Origin: Neoechinorhynchus agilis
Lineage: Eukaryota > Acanthocephala
Reading direction: 5' to 3'
Assembly: GCA_051530055.1 (NCBI GenBank)
Contig: CM121341.1
Span: 12,524,001 to 12,588,000, forward strand
Length of the DNA: 64,000 nucleotides
The position numbers were made by a program, and so were the translations under genes. Shown one piece after another: positions 1 to 10,500 of this stretch. Positions within the stretch are counted from its first letter, which is position 1; each line of letters opens with the position of its first letter. The notes beneath the pieces were generated by a model. The model did no database searches and was not told the DNA's origin. It saw only the letters and a program-made list of their open reading frames with translations.

Positions 1-658
1 TAATTGATTGCGATAAATTATCCGGAATGGATTGAAGCACTTTGTCCTCTTTTGAACAATTTGATTTGTTTCCTGCGTATACAATTGGCAAATATTCAAC
101 GATGGAATTTTCTTCGACTTCTAAGCTTTGAGTAGATTCAACTTGTTCATTTGATTGATTGGTTTTTTTATGTTTCGATGCCAATCGTGCATCTTCTTGC
201 GAAACAATTTCCTTTTCTTTAAAGTTTTCATTAAGTTTCGCTGAATTATCTGGATTGGATTCGATAAGTTGGTCCATTTTAGAAGCCAACTTTTCTGATA
301 AGGATACCTCAACGACGGAATGCTGAATCGGTTCCACGATGTTTTTAGATTCAATTTCTCCATTTGATTGATCAGAATTAGCGTATTCTGTCCGATTTCT
401 GGTATCTTCTTCAAGTGGTGAAGCTTCAATGCTGTTTAAATCAGATTGACAATGCCCGCCTGAAGCAGTCTTAATGACTGGATGTACATCTTTCTTTTCC
501 TGTTGCAAGGATTTAAATTGTTGATCCAACGGGACAACATAGCACTTCTTTAAATCCGAATCCTTAGCGATAGTCAAGTCAACGCTACTCTGCGCCGGTT
601 TATTTTTTGATTGTTTATCAGCTTTGCTCTTTTGGTTTCTGTTTCTGCGTTTTGCCAT
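1..658 (-). CDS. N-terminal part of an unrecognised hydrophilic protein, runs off the left edge
   Basis: Reading the minus strand from an ATG at 658, the frame stays open for 219 codons to the window edge. The first 25 residues are very basic (MAKRRNRNQKSK...), like a nuclear or nucleolar targeting segment. The rest is rich in Ser, Glu, Asn, Lys and Gln with few hydrophobics, which suggests a largely disordered protein. I see no domain, membrane segment or cysteine motif. It is divergent to GPATCH1 only in distance, not in strand: both are on the minus strand. I do not recognise a family. An open frame of this length is unlikely by chance in AT-rich DNA, so it is probably a real coding exon, but it could also be an exon of a longer gene whose body lies outside the window. 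Confidence 0.6.
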   Translation of the reverse strand, partial: MAKRRNRNQKSKADKQSKNKPAQSSVDLTIAKDSDLKKCYVVPLDQQFKSLQQEKKDVHPVIKTASGGHCQSDLNSIEASPLEEDTRNRTEYANSDQSNGEIESKNIVEPIQHSVVEVSLSEKLASKMDQLIESNPDNSAKLNENFKEKEIVSQEDARLASKHKKTNQSNEQVESTQSLEVEENSIVEYLPIVYAGNKSNCSKEDKVLQSIPDNLSQSI

Positions 659-1809
659 CTTATGCTACAATTTAGTATCGCAATTATTACTCCTTTTCTT
701 TGTAAGAAGTCGCTGTTGGGGTTTACCTCTATTACATTTGTTTCTGAATTTGTTTGTTAAAATTACAGCTTCTATAAGATGCAATTAACTGCAGTAAAAA
801 TTCTCTTGCATAAATTATGTAACATTAATTGATAATATAATTTATTTGTTGATCAAAAGAAACTTTTTTCATTGGATAAAATCTTTTTGGAACATGTTCG
901 TCTTTTGAATGCAATTGTTTTAACGTCGATATTGAATCGATTTTTTTAGTTTTTTGATTATAAATCATCTGCATGAAATGAACCATAATTTCGGCATAAA
1001 ATAGAGACGATTGGTTGATCGAAAGTATAAGCAAGGCGGTTGCTTGGGCTCGTAAAATGCTGGGAGCCACAAATCAGATCCCGGCTGCATTTTAAAACGT
1101 CCGGGGAGACTTTTGCGTTAACCCCGGACGCAATGTTATCCTTGGCAGTGACAGTGTCACATCGGCGAACTGTGAGATTTGTCCATGAAATTGATCACGA
1201 CTTGGGCTTATGACTAGAATGATGACCAAAAAAATGATTAAATATTATTATTTTGTTCAAAAGTTCCGTCTGATCTGATACAGCATCTTCAAAAAAACAA
1301 AAAATTGAGAAAATATTCATAAATCTTTAGCAGTTGGTGGATTGTCGATTGATCTAATCAAGTAAAGCGATTGAAAACAAACGTTTATTTTGGATCGATA
1401 TTTCGGAGTTTTACTCATTCTTCAAATTCCTGAAAACACGCGATACGAAGGTAGGGTTAGAAAAAGGTTAGTGAATAAGGCTATACACAGCTTAGAAAAA
1501 GAGTGAAAAACGCAGTCAATCGCTTTCTAAGTATCCAAAAAGGCAGAACTGATCTTATTCGACGAAATCTCAAGATACCACCTTTCCTGAAATGTTTCGC
1601 TTAGATTGTAAGTAAATTTGAAATACGGAATCCGAGTATGCTTTTGTCTTAGCCTACTAATGATGGCGGAAAATCGTAGTCCAACGTTTGTTGTTGACCG
1701 TATTTAATACATCAGTTCAGCGTTTAAATCACAGAGCTAGGAGCTTCCCAGGTATTCTCTGTAGAATTCATTTCTTTAAACAAAAACTGTGGCATATTCA
1801 CGTTTCCCG
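659..1809. other. Intergenic stretch with a GC-rich hairpin and a retroelement-type tail
   Basis: No convincing gene. A short hairpin lies at about 1100-1131, with arms reading cgtccgggg and ccccggacg around a 14-base loop, in otherwise AT-rich DNA. At about 1385-1425, on the minus strand, there is one copy of the dispersed 3'-tail motif (GAAGAATGAGTAAAACTCC followed by GAAATATCG), which recurs at 4.2, 4.4, 7.2, 7.3 and 22.1 kb. The small open frame at 825-1070 has no recognisable content. Confidence 0.4.
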
Positions 1810-3976
1810 TTAAGGTGGAAGCGACGGTCCATAAACGTGCTGTTGTTTTAAACTCTGAGAAGTTTCTGGTTCAAAAGAGTCATCCGTTCCAAAAATGGCT
1901 CTCAATACATCTCGCGACGGTTGGGATTGCGATGTCTTCCATTCGTTGAACTGCTCGAGTATCGATTGTTCAACATTGTGAACCGATACTTTTTCGCGCG
2001 AATTTCCACGTGCAGTTGAAGATTGTCTAAATTTAAGTCCATTGGAAGACTCAACTCCGGCCGTCTCTGGTTCCAATATTTCACTGCTAACTTCGAATTG
2101 TATTGGATCAAATCGAGAACGAGGTCGGGATACTCTGCATACGTCTTTAGAAGGCACGCCAAGATTGAACATCTTGTAAAGATCATTACACGGCTCGAAA
2201 TCAACTTCTCGTCTTGTCAGAATATCTCAAATCTTTTGTGGGTGTTATTTGAAGTTTTTAGGCTCCTAGTACGAAGATTCAATTCGAATAAACTAAAGTT
2301 TATAGAAAATAGTGTTCGAAATTTTGCACCGACTCTCATAGTGTAGATTCGATGACCGCACTTTCAATGCAATTACGGACTAGGCAAGAATGAAGAGATT
2401 GACTCATTACGTAATTCTTTAAATACGCTTGAATCCACCTAAGTCCTCTGATCCAGTTTTCCTCACTTCGACTAATTAAAATTAGGGTCAATGGAAGGGA
2501 TTCTCAAGAAACTAGAAAAGATAATGACTTAAAACTGCGATCATAAACATCCACAAAAGTTTCAGGTACCAAACCTCCCTTCCTTCGCAGCTAACACATC
2601 ATCTTCCTCTACTTTATCTGGTCCTTTACTTTTACCCTCTTTCACGAATTGCTTTCGTCCCAATAAAAAGTTTCTTTGCTCAGGTTCCAATAATTTACCG
2701 CGCTCACATTTACCCTTTTGAAACTTTTTTGAACCGTATAGGTCTTCCGCCCTATTTTTATCGGCTATCTTACTCCTTCTTGGTGGCTTATACCCTTTTG
2801 GAAGTGAAGGTGTATCAGGAAACGACGTTACTTGCACTTGAAGGAAAGTACCTTCAACAAACCTCGGCAATTCATCGACATCTACTTTAATTTTTTTTGT
2901 ATTCATCACATGCCCTGTATAATAATCGTATTTTTCCATTGACTCGGAAGCGTAAATGTCCACATCATCTTCGTCAGCATCGATACCGATTCCAAATGCT
3001 TGACCTGATGGTAGGAAGCCAACGGCGCGTGATTCGGTCAATTGTTTGAGTTCATTAGTTTGTAGTTCACCTTCATATCCCATACCTTTTCGGTCGTTTT
3101 TAGGTTCCGCAATAATGGCCTCAGTATCGTATCGATGTACGACTACATCCTCAAATCCGTCCTGTTCCTGACTCATAGAAGGTGGAAGGGGTACATTGTA
3201 CATCAGACCTGATTGACCATAGTGCAACTGTTGAAGTTTTTGCCACTGATTACGCTCTTGTCTTGTATATCAGAAGATCTCGGTTGCTTTATTTAAAGCC
3301 AAGGAGGAATCCAGTCTCTTTGCGCAATAAAAATTTCACAAACGGTAAATTGTTTTTAAAGAAGAATATTGTGGAAAAATAAGTAATGTTAAAAGGATTT
3401 CCCGACTCATCTAAATGAGAATTATGCACACAGAGAGTTGATCATTAAAATATTACCGAGATTTACTAACTTAAGATGGGGTCCGACGCCGTATCCTTCT
3501 TTCCAACCCCACTGTTTTAATAAAGACACCGCGAATGCGCTAGGCTTAGTTGCAAACGCAAGTCCGAACGAATGACCGCCAGTTTTTGGTCTTTCTGATG
3601 CATATTTTGAACTTATAGTTAGTTTACGTGGAGCTATTCCAAACTCTGCCATATCCTCATCATCCATAAAATCTTCTGGCATGGCACTACGGTTACCAGT
3701 CCTCTTTAATTCCTTATGAGGATCCGAACGGGATGAAATAAATGAAGATGGCTCCCATCCCTCCTCTGTGTCGACGGTATTGTAATATCCGGCACTAAAT
3801 CCACCTTTAAAGGCTCCATGAAGTCGCTGTGCTGCCCGGACTTGAAATGGACGTAGAGTAACAAGTTCACCCGTTTCCTTAACCAACGGTGTTCCGAAGA
3901 ATACTGGAAGATTCGATTCATAATGGTCGGCGTGTTGGTTCGCCTCGTCTCCAAAGCGGTCATCGTCAAGTTCCAT
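1810..3976 (-). CDS. GPATCH1: GPATCH1-like G-patch protein, three exons
   Basis: GPATCH1 is a nuclear, spliceosome-associated G-patch protein thought to act with a DEAH helicase. Three minus-strand exons fit in phase: 3467-3976, 2570-3254 and 1810-2225, giving about 536 residues. Exon 1 carries the family N-terminus (VFFGTPLVKETGE, then LRPFQVRAAQRLHGAFKGGF) and the G-patch (AFAVSLLKQWGWKEGYGVGP, residues ~146-166). Exon 2 holds the acidic GIDADEDDVDIYAS segment and PSLPKGYKPPRR. Exon 3 starts with LTRREVDFEP...FNLGVP, the counterpart of the LTR.TFEWHPD...FNVPDP region of the human protein, and ends in YGPSLPP. Introns are 212 and 344 bp. The protein is much shorter than human GPATCH1 (about 930 residues); the stretch between the LPKG motif and the LTR motif is strongly reduced. 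Identity is clear; the exact ends of exons 2 and 3 rest on phase agreement. Confidence 0.88.
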
Positions 3977-5148
3977 CTTAAATAAAAAGAATCTTTGGGA
4001 AACTTAAATCGTAGAAATCGACCAAGTCATCAAATCATAGGAAATTCGTTAACGTGGTGCGTATTTACGCATTTGCTACCGTAATCCACATAACGCCAAT
4101 TAGGTTAGTTCCGTATTGAGCAGTTACACAAAGTCTAATCAGTCGATGAATCGTCGACTGATCTCCCAATCGCATGTTTTCTTTTTGATTGTCTTTATTT
4201 TAGCACTTTCTACAATTGAAGCGAATTTTTTTTATTTAGGACCAATATTTCGGAGTTTTACTCGTCGTCGGCATCGACAACGCCACCATTTTAGGGGAAA
4301 ATAAATCCAAGTAAGTTCGCGTAACAATTTAAGCCGCATTCATTGGCAACATGAGTATTTTGGACTTTGATAAAGGCACAATATTGTGTGCCGAAATATC
4401 AGATTTAATAAAATTCATTTAATTTTTTGGCATATAAAAACAAAAACAAGGTACGTCGACACCATAGGCCAAACACCACTTAGGGTACCACCCAAGTCAA
4501 GGAGTAAGGCTTTCGGCGGCCGTTAGGTACCAAGCGAGAGACCCATTGGAACCTTCGCTTGCGGAAGCTTTGTTTATCTTGAAAGAGATGAAAAGTGGGA
4601 ATGATGGTCGTAGGGGGATGGCAGCGTGAGAAGGTTATGGTTTTAAACTGGAGAGATGAGTTAGCCTCCTCAGTGACCTTGTTTTAACACCCTCTCTCCG
4701 AAATATTAGCAATCGCCCTAAAGTGAAAAAAACAAAATCTAATGGAAACCAAAACGTTTCTGCGTTTAAAACGAGACAAATTAATGTATCCTTATCATTG
4801 CTATCCGAGGTTTTCGGCTGGATATGAATCCTGAGGAATACCAATCGTCAGTCTACAATAGACAATTGGTCCATGACTATTTGTTATATCAAATACATTT
4901 CACGAAGTTTGCTGTAGCTGAGCAATGATATACCTGCTGCCCACGCGCCACATCCGGCACATGAAACTGCATCACGTGGCCCGTTCTTATGCAGTTCATT
5001 GCAACGACCAATTATGGTTATAATAATTTTTAAAAGAGACACGAGGTAGCACAATGTTGCCACATTCCTACACTCCTTACTGATTTCCATAATCCGGACA
5101 CAAATTTCGATAATCCTTTTTAATCTCTCGCATTTAAGTGGATATTAA
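3977..5148. other. Intergenic stretch with two retroelement-type tails and a possible short membrane ORF
   Basis: Copies of the dispersed tail motif lie at about 4235-4275 (minus) and 4365-4430 (plus, GTGTGCCGAAATATC then AATAAAATTCATT). On the minus strand at 4884-5090 there is a 68-codon frame with two hydrophobic stretches and a GC-rich Cys/Ala segment, followed by a good splice-donor-like GTATAT at about 4933; it could be an exon of a small membrane protein, but I do not recognise it and no partner exon is obvious. The rest, including the GC-richer 4440-4700, shows nothing I can name. Confidence 0.3.
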
Positions 5149-5734
5149 ATGTTTTTCTGTTATTCGTGTGAAGTTATGGATCAGGCGCGCATAAAGAACA
5201 AATCTGGAGAAAAGGAGCTTACAGTGATAAACATTCCAAATTCACTAAAACTAGCGATGAAGATTATTACGACTTTTATCAGAACATTCGAGTGGAAGAG
5301 AGCGAAACCCGGCTGCAAATTTCAATCAAATATTTAGAATTTGGTTTTGTTAGAAACGGCCACTGTGCATAATCTTGGTTCAGACGACAGCGATGCCATA
5401 ACCGACGACACTGATTTCCTTGCTTCGCCCGGAATCTGTATGCTGAAGAACGAAATGAAGACGGAAACGTGCCCCCACTCAAAAAAACGAGCCAAGTGAA
5501 GAGAACATAATCAATGCGGCACTTCCAACTTCTCGAGCTTCGTAGCAGGATTAATTTCGAACATTACAAAAAGGACGGCAGCTGAGTGATCCAGAGTGGT
5601 TGCGTGAATGCTTGTGATTACTTTTTGATATTTCATTAACTAAAATGCAATTTTATATCGGAAAAAAATAAATGTTTTCCGTAAATTTTGCACGCGTTTC
5701 GGTCCGCGCGATAAGAAAAGGTTGGGCACCACTG
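5149..5734 (+). mobile_element. Decayed hAT-type DNA transposon end
   Basis: The minus-strand reading of 5680-5734 begins CAGTGGTGCCCAACC and continues with TTTTCTTATCGCGCGGACC, the typical terminal inverted repeat of hAT elements. Just inside it, 5149-5560 holds protein-like but frame-shifting stretches on the plus strand, such as DYYDFYQNIRVEESETR and GSDDSDAITDDTD, with stops between them. I infer a decayed element or a host fragment carried by one. I did not find the matching other terminus nearby. Family assignment rests only on the terminal motif. Confidence 0.45.
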
Positions 5735-5984
5735 TTCTAGCTTCAAAGGTCATGAATTTTCTTTGTTAAGTGAAAAATCTAATGCTTTCCTATTTCGTCC
5801 ATTGCGGGACTCAGGAGTTAGTTCAAGGGAAACGATTGTTTTCGCCTTTATTTAACTAAGTTCAAATTTCACTCCTTATTCGATTGCCAAACAATTGCGA
5901 TAAAGTGCTAGAGACAAACCCATCAAATGCCTACAAAAACAGCTCATGGATATAAATAGTACTCAATACGATTAGTTTTAGGAC

Positions 5985-6080
5985 ATTCCTTAATCGGCTT
6001 TTTAGCTTTTCTTTCTTGGCATAAAGCCGCGCCGATCTCTTACATCAGAGAATGGATTGAATCATTTAGACTCTGATGTC
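5985..6080 (-). repeat. Partial tRNA-derived SINE (family 1), inverted
   Basis: The minus strand matches the 3' half of the SINE that follows head-on at 6083: it carries the catcagagtctaaatgatt...ctctgatg...gagatcgg...ggctttatgcc segment. The 5' tRNA part is missing. Confidence 0.6.
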
Positions 6081-6082
6081 GA

Positions 6083-6436
6083 GTTTGTACATTCCGTAGT
6101 TGTGACGATGAGGTCAAGTGGACTTCAGCCCTGAATCCCGGTTACTGGATGGATGGGTTCAAATCCACGATCGTCAATGACGTACAACCAAAGGGGACGA
6201 AATACCGCTGAACGGATGAAACTCACTGATAAGTCCCGCCTCCTCGGGAGGTATCCGAGAATCGGGAGGGATGTACAAACTCTTTACCGTATACATTCGA
6301 GCCTAAGTGATTAAATTAATTCTCTGATGCAGGAGATCGGTGTGGCTTCATGCCAATAAGAAAACCCAAAAAAGCCGAGGAAGGGAATAACCCTAAATCT
6401 GAATCAATAGAATCGGTTTGCCAGTAAAGACATTTA
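6083..6436 (+). repeat. tRNA-derived SINE, family 1, copy A
   Basis: About 354 bp. The head looks like a class II tRNA: the 5' segment GACGAT can pair with ATCGTC downstream, an A-box-like AGGTCAAGTGG lies after it, and a B box reads GGGTTCAAATCC. A shared body follows: accaaaggggacgaaatacc, then actcactgataagtccc, then a GC-rich hairpin, then an inverted pair around ctctgatg. The 3' end is AT-rich. I see no base difference from the copy at 16581-16934. Confidence 0.75.
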
Positions 6437-6498
6437 AAAATCATTTTTTGAAGACTGGCCAGCAGGTAACTTTTATTAAATATCAATATGTGGCCTTT

Positions 6499-6801
6499 TT
6501 GCACTCGCGGTGGTCAAGTGGACTAACGCCCTTGATCGCAGTTTAGGGTCAACTAGTTCGAACACGTTACCGTCAATGACGCATAACCAAAGGGAACCAA
6601 ATACCGCTAAAGGGAGGAAACCCACTGATGAGTCCCGCCTCCTGCAGGTACCTGAGGATCCGGAGAGATGTACAAACTCTTTACCGTATGCATCAGAGTC
6701 TAAGTGATTCAATCACTTCTCTGATGCAGGAGATCGGTGGGGCTGTGTGCCCGAGGAAAAATTATCAGCCGTGGAAAAAGGCCACACATTGATACTTAAT
6801 T
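6499..6801 (+). repeat. tRNA-derived SINE, family 1, copy B (diverged)
   Basis: Same layout as copy A, with the A-box-like GTGGTCAAGTGG, a degenerate B box (AGTTCGAACACG), and the conserved CACTGATGAGTCCCGCCTCC. It ends in ccgtggaaaaaggccacaca, a tail that also forms the palindrome at 21.94-22.02 kb. Confidence 0.65.
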
Positions 6802-7515
6802 TAAGAATCAATACGACTAAATCAAAATTATTAAAATAATCGTCAATATTTATCGTGTTCGAACGAAAAATACCAAAGATCGATCAACAGTTATCCTAAA
6901 AATATATGTTTATGAAACGCATCAACGCTTTGTCTTTCAGCCTATAATTTATGACGTCGAAAATTCTTGAAAATTTACCGGTGACGTCACCAAGCTACTG
7001 CAAACAACTAATCTTTGAATGGTGGCAAGCATAATCCCAGTTCAAGATTCCTTTATTATTATGAAATAGTTCGCCAGAAAACCTAACCGGGATGATGTTT
7101 ACCACTATTCAATATTTGTCATCCTGAAGGATCTTCGTGATATGATTAATCAATCATTGTTTCTAGCAGAAAATTTGATGGCATTTTCTAAAAACACGAC
7201 CTGTACAATACTGTACACAGAAATATCGGACATAATAAATTCCTTCAATTTTCAGCCACAAAAACGTGAACAAGTCGATCTCCAAACAACATTAAGAATG
7301 TACTTGTTTATGGCGTAAAAATTAAAAGATTTTATTAATTCCGATATTTCGGCACAACCTTAAGTCATTAGATTGTTACGCCATAAACAAGCATGAACAG
7401 TACAATCTTCAAACAGTATTAACGAACACACATTTTGAACGTCCAAGGTCAAGATATCCACAGAAGAATCCGTACATTGGTACCGTTTCGCTGCCTGATT
7501 CTCTCGCGCCCTCGA
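6802..7515. repeat. Inverted pair of dispersed tail motifs upstream of Lgl
   Basis: 7195-7275 (plus) and 7308-7380 (minus) are inverted copies of the same tail (GAAATATCGGA...AATAAA...TTCAATTTT...GCCA...AACAAGT). They face each other across about 35 bp and could form a hairpin. The rest of the stretch shows no gene. Any promoter or first exon of Lgl should lie here but I cannot identify it. Confidence 0.5.
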
Positions 7516-10500
7516 ATGGATTCCTGCGAAGTAGTCGCCGCGACTGATTGCACTTTAATACTCAATGCGAGCGATCAATCCGAAGCATTAGCGAATGGTA
7601 CATTATCGACTTCGCTCGTCCGAGGTGATCAATGTTACCGTGGATTTCCGGCACGAGCAGCTTGCATTTCCTACAATTCAGATCTAAGAGTATTGGCTAT
7701 TGGTACACAGGACGGACGATTACGATTGTATGCCCAAAATCGAACGATTCAATGCACAGATCAACAAATAAGCCGTTCATCTTGGAGTCTCTGGTGGATG
7801 CGGTTTTTAATTGCGAACAGCTCTTGGCTTCTATGTGTTATGACGGATGGAACAATGCAGATATGGCAACTAACGGATACGTCCGGTGATGATGAACGTA
7901 TTATTCTTCTCCGAGTATTAAACTGTCAACTAGAAAACGAATTGCCTTTAGAACGACCCAAACAAGCCATTTGCCTGCTTGAAAGTGTCACCCTTGGCTC
8001 ATATGCAGCATTCGGACTTGTGAATTCTAAGGTGGCGCTGGTGAATTTAGATGGAACCGTCTCTTATTTAAAAAAATTCGGGATATTTTCCAGCTTGAAC
8101 GCAATATTTTATCTTAATTTATTTTTAATAGGGTTCAAGGTTCGAAGTGAATAATTTTTTGACAATGAATTAGCAAACAAAATCCATATATTCGCGATTA
8201 AAATATTTGCTCAACGATCATGATTGCGGTCATCAAAATTCTTAAGAAATGTTCAAGGTCTTCAATACTTAACAACAAATAACTGGCTAGATAGACATAA
8301 GACAAGAGAATTCAATATTTGTCCCAAGGTTTAAAAGTGACTGATTTTTTTGTACATTCCGTAGTTGTGCCGATTTTTTCTAATGGACTTGAGCTCGAAT
8401 TCCTCTTTTTCAACATCTAAGGGTCCGAAATCTATTATCGCCGATGACTCATAACCAAAGGGGACGAAATACCTCGTAGAGAGGGAGGAGGAAACTCACT
8501 GATGAGTCCAGCCTCCTCTTGAGGTATCTGAGAATCCGGAGGGATGCGTACAAAACTTTACCGTGTATGGTTCAAAGTCTAAGTGATTCAATCACTCCCT
8601 TGATCCAAGATATCAGTTGGCTTTGTACGTAAAAGAAAAAGCAGAGTACGGGATTTTCTAGAACACTTAATTGATACAACCGGCTTGCCAGAAGACAAGA
8701 GAATGTATAAAACTGGCCGAGTTTGCACATTCCGTAGTTGTACCGAGGTGGTCTAATGGATTTTAGCCCGAATTCCTCTTTTTCAAAATCCAGGGGTCCA
8801 AAATCCATTATCGCCGTTGAATCATAACCAAAGGGTACGAAATACAGTCGAAAGGGAGAAAACTCACTGATGAGTTCCGCCTCTTCAACAGATATCTGAG
8901 GAACCGGTGGGTTTTATAAAATCTTAACCGTATGGCTCAAGGTATCAAGTGATTTCATTCGCTTCCTTTACCATATCATTGGGTTGTGTGCTCAAGTAAC
9001 AAAATTATCAGCCGTGTAATGGATGTGCACTTCAACACTTAGCAAATAGAATATTTTGAATTCAGCATCTAAAATCTTAAAAGACGATTTCGGTAATCAT
9101 GACCACTCCGTCAGCTCGTATTCTTGACCCTCTTCGCCAAAAATGCAGTGAGTTTACTCATCCGCCACCGGTTCAAGCTTTATGTTCCCACCCTTCAGTT
9201 ACAAATCAGCTTTTAATAGCATACCGCCACTCATTCATCGTTCTTTACGATTGGTGTTCGGACACTGTTACCAAGATATTTGATCTAGGCATTCAAGATC
9301 ATCCAGTTTCGAATTGTCGTACGCTGACTTTTGATGGGACTTCATTCGTTAGTGGTCATGAAGACGGCAGTTGTTTGGTATGGACCGAATGTCAGGATTA
9401 CGGACGAATGTTTATGCCGTACGGTCCATTTCCCAAATCACCAATAACCTATTTGAACGTTATTCCATTCCGGCATCAACGGCTGTGGCTTCAGATTGGT
9501 GGACTACCACGTCCAGAATACTCAGACAAACACACACTTACTATCGCCTTTGAGGATCCATCAGGTAATGGACTCAGTGTTCAAGCTCCTCATAGGCACG
9601 TAGCATTTGAATTCAGTACTCGAGTTATGGATGTTGTTATTGTGAAATCACCACACGAAAGAGACCGTCCACTTGCAGTTCTGGTGTTACTTGAAGAAGA
9701 ACTTATTGGAATCGATTTATGTACTGATAACTGGCCAACGTTTAAACTACCTTATTTGTGGTCGCTTCACTGTTCTCCTCTGACAGCATGTGCTTGCATA
9801 ACTCTCAATAATGATCAATTGTCACTTGTTCAATCCAAAGGACAGACTATCTTGTCAGACACATATTCCGATCGGCCGTGGCCTTTGTTCAATCAATCAG
9901 TCTCACTTGAATCTGTTCATGGGTCAAATGAAAAAGTGGACGTCTTTGTTACTGGACATGCTGATGGCAGTGTCTGCTGGTGGGATGTTCGGAATCGGCA
10001 GCTTCAATTACGTCATATGAATTCTTATCTTTCGATAAGTACCATGAGATTGTTGACTTTACGAATTTATAAAATTAAATTCCATTAGCCGTCACTGATT
10101 AAATTTGAAGAATTCACTCTCGTTTAAGCCTTACACATTCACTTTTATCCACAATCTCGTTATGAGAGAATAATTTCTTTACTTTTAAATGAAAAGAATT
10201 TATTGTCTACTTTACCGACTGGACACGAACCTCTACTACCAAAATGCAGCATCGACTGGATTCGGTAAATGGTCCAATGAAGACGACAACAGCAACTGGC
10301 CACCGTTTCGACGAGTTGGAACATTTAATCCGTTTTCAACCAATGACACCTACTCCATCAAATGCATTTGTGGGGACAACTCAATAAGAACATGCCGCGT
10401 CTTGATTGGTACATCGAATTCCTACGTTTTCCTATTTGAACTTTCCGGGCAACCGCGAACAATAAATCCTTTGAATTTACTAACTGTGATTCCAAATCCT

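Noticed and set aside
4116-4304. 62-residue frame with a signal-peptide-like start and a basic end (HHFRGK) that looks like a secreted peptide
   Set aside because: Its second half coincides with an inverted copy of the dispersed retroelement-type tail (CCGAAATATT / GAGTAAAACTCC), so the frame is probably accidental.
9811-10020. Alternative-frame ORFs inside Lgl
   Set aside because: Shadows of the WD40 coding frame.
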